From NCBI RefSeq assembly GCF_038446955.1, contig NZ_CP151803.1, positions 5,518,001 through 5,582,000 of the forward strand: 64,000 nucleotides of DNA, given 5' to 3'. The DNA is from Pedobacter sp. FW305-3-2-15-E-R2A2 (lineage in GTDB: Bacteria; Bacteroidota; Bacteroidia; Sphingobacteriales; Sphingobacteriaceae). Under the pieces are notes generated by a model, which was not told the origin of the DNA, did not search any database, and worked only from the letters and a program-made list of their open reading frames with translations. Numbering within the stretch: position 1 is the stretch's first letter; each line of letters opens with the position of its first letter. The position numbers and the translations under genes are program-made. Shown here one piece after another: positions 62,428 to 64,000 of this stretch.

Positions 62428-64000
62428 TATTTTTTGTTCGAGATTAAATTAACAAACAGGCGGAAAGCCCCCGGCACACCGGCAGGCAATTGTCTGAAGA
62501 AAGCAAGAGAGGTATAAACAAACCTTCCTTTGCCATAATCAGCAACAATCAGAGATCCGTTCTTCGCTGATTCCCCGGTATCGTGCATCTCCAGAATCGA
62601 AGTGTATTTTGGATCAATATCCCCAGCAAAGTACAAGCCTCGCTCCTGCACCCAGCCCTCAAAATCTTTAAGACTGATTTTATTCGGATAGTTCAACACC
62701 GGATGATTTGGTGCCAGCAAAGTTACTGCCGCATCTTCCTCCGTTACCCGGTCTCTGGACAAACTAAAAGGATAAGGTCCGATATCATTCCTTTTCAATG
62801 GTGAGTTCACATTGTACTGAACGAGCAACACACCGCCATTCTCCACATATTTCATCAGCTTAGGCTGCATCGCATTGAGCTGTTCATTGATGTTGTATAA
62901 ACGAACCCCGGTAACGATGGCATCAAAAGCAGAAAGATCTCCATGAATCACCTGTTGCTCGGAAAGCAGCTGCACCTCAAAACCAATCTGTTTTAAAGAC
63001 TCCGGAACGAGATCCCCTGCTCCTGCAATAAATCCGATCCTTTTACCTGCAATTTTCAAATCAGTATGGTCTATTCTTGCCTCCGAAAAAGGGAATAAGG
63101 TCTGCACCGGAATGTGATCATAGCTCAATACACGCAAGCCCTGATGAAAGCTTTTGCCATCCACCATTACATTTAAGGCAAAATCTCCACCAATTGATTT
63201 AGCAGAAGGACTCAGCTTAAAGGACAGGCTTTGTTGTTCTCCTTTTTTACCCAGCTTAAAATCAATCTTCTCCGGACTGATGCTCCATCCTGAAGGGAGT
63301 TGAGGAATCAATGTTCCGGCAACCTGATCGCGAAAGCTTTGCAGCTCAATAGAAATGGTTTTACTTTCATTTCCATTAAACAGAAATGCTTTCTCCCCAA
63401 TGGTGGCTGTCACCGGAGGAGCAATCACCAATGGCTGGTATACTTCTCCTTTTACCGGGTCGGTAAATTTATAGATCACCGGGTATTTCTTTTCTATGGT
63501 CTGATCACCGATCTTGATTTTGAAGATTCCATTGACCAGCGCATGGTTTTCAGGAAGGCCAATCAGGGACAATTCATCCACTTCATAACTGCCTTGTTCA
63601 TGCTTTTTTGCCAACCAGTAAGGCTGACTAAGCTGATCAGTACTGCCAAATATTTTACGGTCCATCGCCATCATCCTGTTCGGAGAAAGATCGGCCTTCA
63701 CCTTACTTTGCATTTCCTGAATATTGATGGAATATGGAAAATCTTCTTTTACCCTTGCAATGGCCTGAATTTTCACCGTGATGGAATCATTAACTGCATA
63801 AGCAGGATTTGAAGCCGCTACTTCTATCCAGATTCCTGAACAAGCCAAAATGAGATCATCCAACAACTCCTGTTTGAAAGGTTTTCCTTTAACCAGCTCA
63901 CGTAACTTTAAAAGTTTGGTTACCGAAGCGGAAGGGTTTGAAACCTGATAAGTCGCATTGATATCGTTTAACAATTTCTGAACTTCAGACATGCCGGAGT
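62427..64000 (-). CDS. PIG-L family deacetylase, C-terminal part (cut by window edge)
   Basis: Only the last 524 or so codons are in the window; the frame stays open to the edge, so the true start and the catalytic LmbE/PIG-L domain lie beyond it. The visible part matches the non-catalytic C-terminal region of the long (about 830 aa) Bacteroidota PIG-L proteins: a beta-sandwich (about 175-290) and a GATase1-like domain (IGFIAGAGDLVPESLKQIGF, FPFSLSRDRVTEEDAAVTLL, GWVQERGLYFAGD, FFRQLPAGVPGAFRLFVNL). Its stop overlaps the 30-aa gene (TAATG). Confidence 0.8.
   Translation of the reverse strand, partial: SGMSEVQKLLNDINATYQVSNPSASVTKLLKLRELVKGKPFKQELLDDLILACSGIWIEVAASNPAYAVNDSITVKIQAIARVKEDFPYSINIQEMQSKVKADLSPNRMMAMDRKIFGSTDQLSQPYWLAKKHEQGSYEVDELSLIGLPENHALVNGIFKIKIGDQTIEKKYPVIYKFTDPVKGEVYQPLVIAPPVTATIGEKAFLFNGNESKTISIELQSFRDQVAGTLIPQLPSGWSISPEKIDFKLGKKGEQQSLSFKLSPSAKSIGGDFALNVMVDGKSFHQGLRVLSYDHIPVQTLFPFSEARIDHTDLKIAGKRIGFIAGAGDLVPESLKQIGFEVQLLSEQQVIHGDLSAFDAIVTGVRLYNINEQLNAMQPKLMKYVENGGVLLVQYNVNSPLKRNDIGPYPFSLSRDRVTEEDAAVTLLAPNHPVLNYPNKISLKDFEGWVQERGLYFAGDIDPKYTSILEMHDTGESAKNGSLIVADYGKGRFVYTSLAFFRQLPAGVPGAFRLFVNLISNKK

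Overview
The window looks like chromosome of a soil or freshwater Bacteroidota, most likely Sphingobacteriaceae (Pedobacter-like). The evidence is three SusC/SusD pairs, two of them behind ECF sigma/FecR genes, GLPGLI and DUF2911 proteins, lipoproteins with a Cys followed by Lys/Gln/Asn/Ser, a NusB with a long N-terminal extension, and Bacteroidota-type promoters (TTTG, 20-22 nt, TAnnTTTG). The genus is an inference. No rRNA, tRNA, CRISPR array or insertion sequence was recognised.

Layout. 1-10.7 kb is housekeeping: a methyltransferase-PAP2-ZIP operon on +; on - the operon nusB-DUF1573-yajC, then YbbR-coaE-MBL exonuclease-DUF5522-MarR; an amino-acid dehydrogenase; an ABC exporter; and a PUR-domain protein. 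10.7-29.7 kb holds two tandem, similarly built modules on -: ECF sigma, FecR anti-sigma, STN-type SusC, SusD, then TlpA/thioredoxin proteins; the second also has a lipoprotein resembling Mx1 peptidases without the zinc motif. 30.4-42.4 kb is a beta-glucan utilisation locus on -: SusC, SusD, a PKD surface lipoprotein, GH16 and GH5-CBM6, with a Y_Y_Y/HTH sensor-regulator upstream. 42.6-46.5 kb holds a large beta-barrel protein and a Gly-rich secreted partner. 46.9-49.3 kb is cydAB.

49.4-55 kb is the most interesting regulatory unit. A GLPGLI protein and a TonB-type barrel on + converge with an M56 (BlaR1-like) peptidase and a BlaI repressor on -. Both promoters carry the same 15-bp palindrome (TACGA-N5-TCGTA), phased every 19 bp and placed identically around a TAnnTTTA -7 element, so BlaI probably represses both. 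55-59.5 kb has a lipoprotein, an M1 aminopeptidase and a DUF2911 protein.

59.5-60.6 kb is a small gene plus a Fic gene on -. The Fic gene is broken by an exact 378-bp internal inversion and two 1-nt frameshifts at G/C runs. Turning 59811-60188 back restores one continuous 266-aa class II Fic frame, apart from the two indels. 60.6-64 kb is a PIG-L deacetylase (truncated by the window edge), a 30-aa membrane peptide and a sodium:solute symporter, all translationally coupled.
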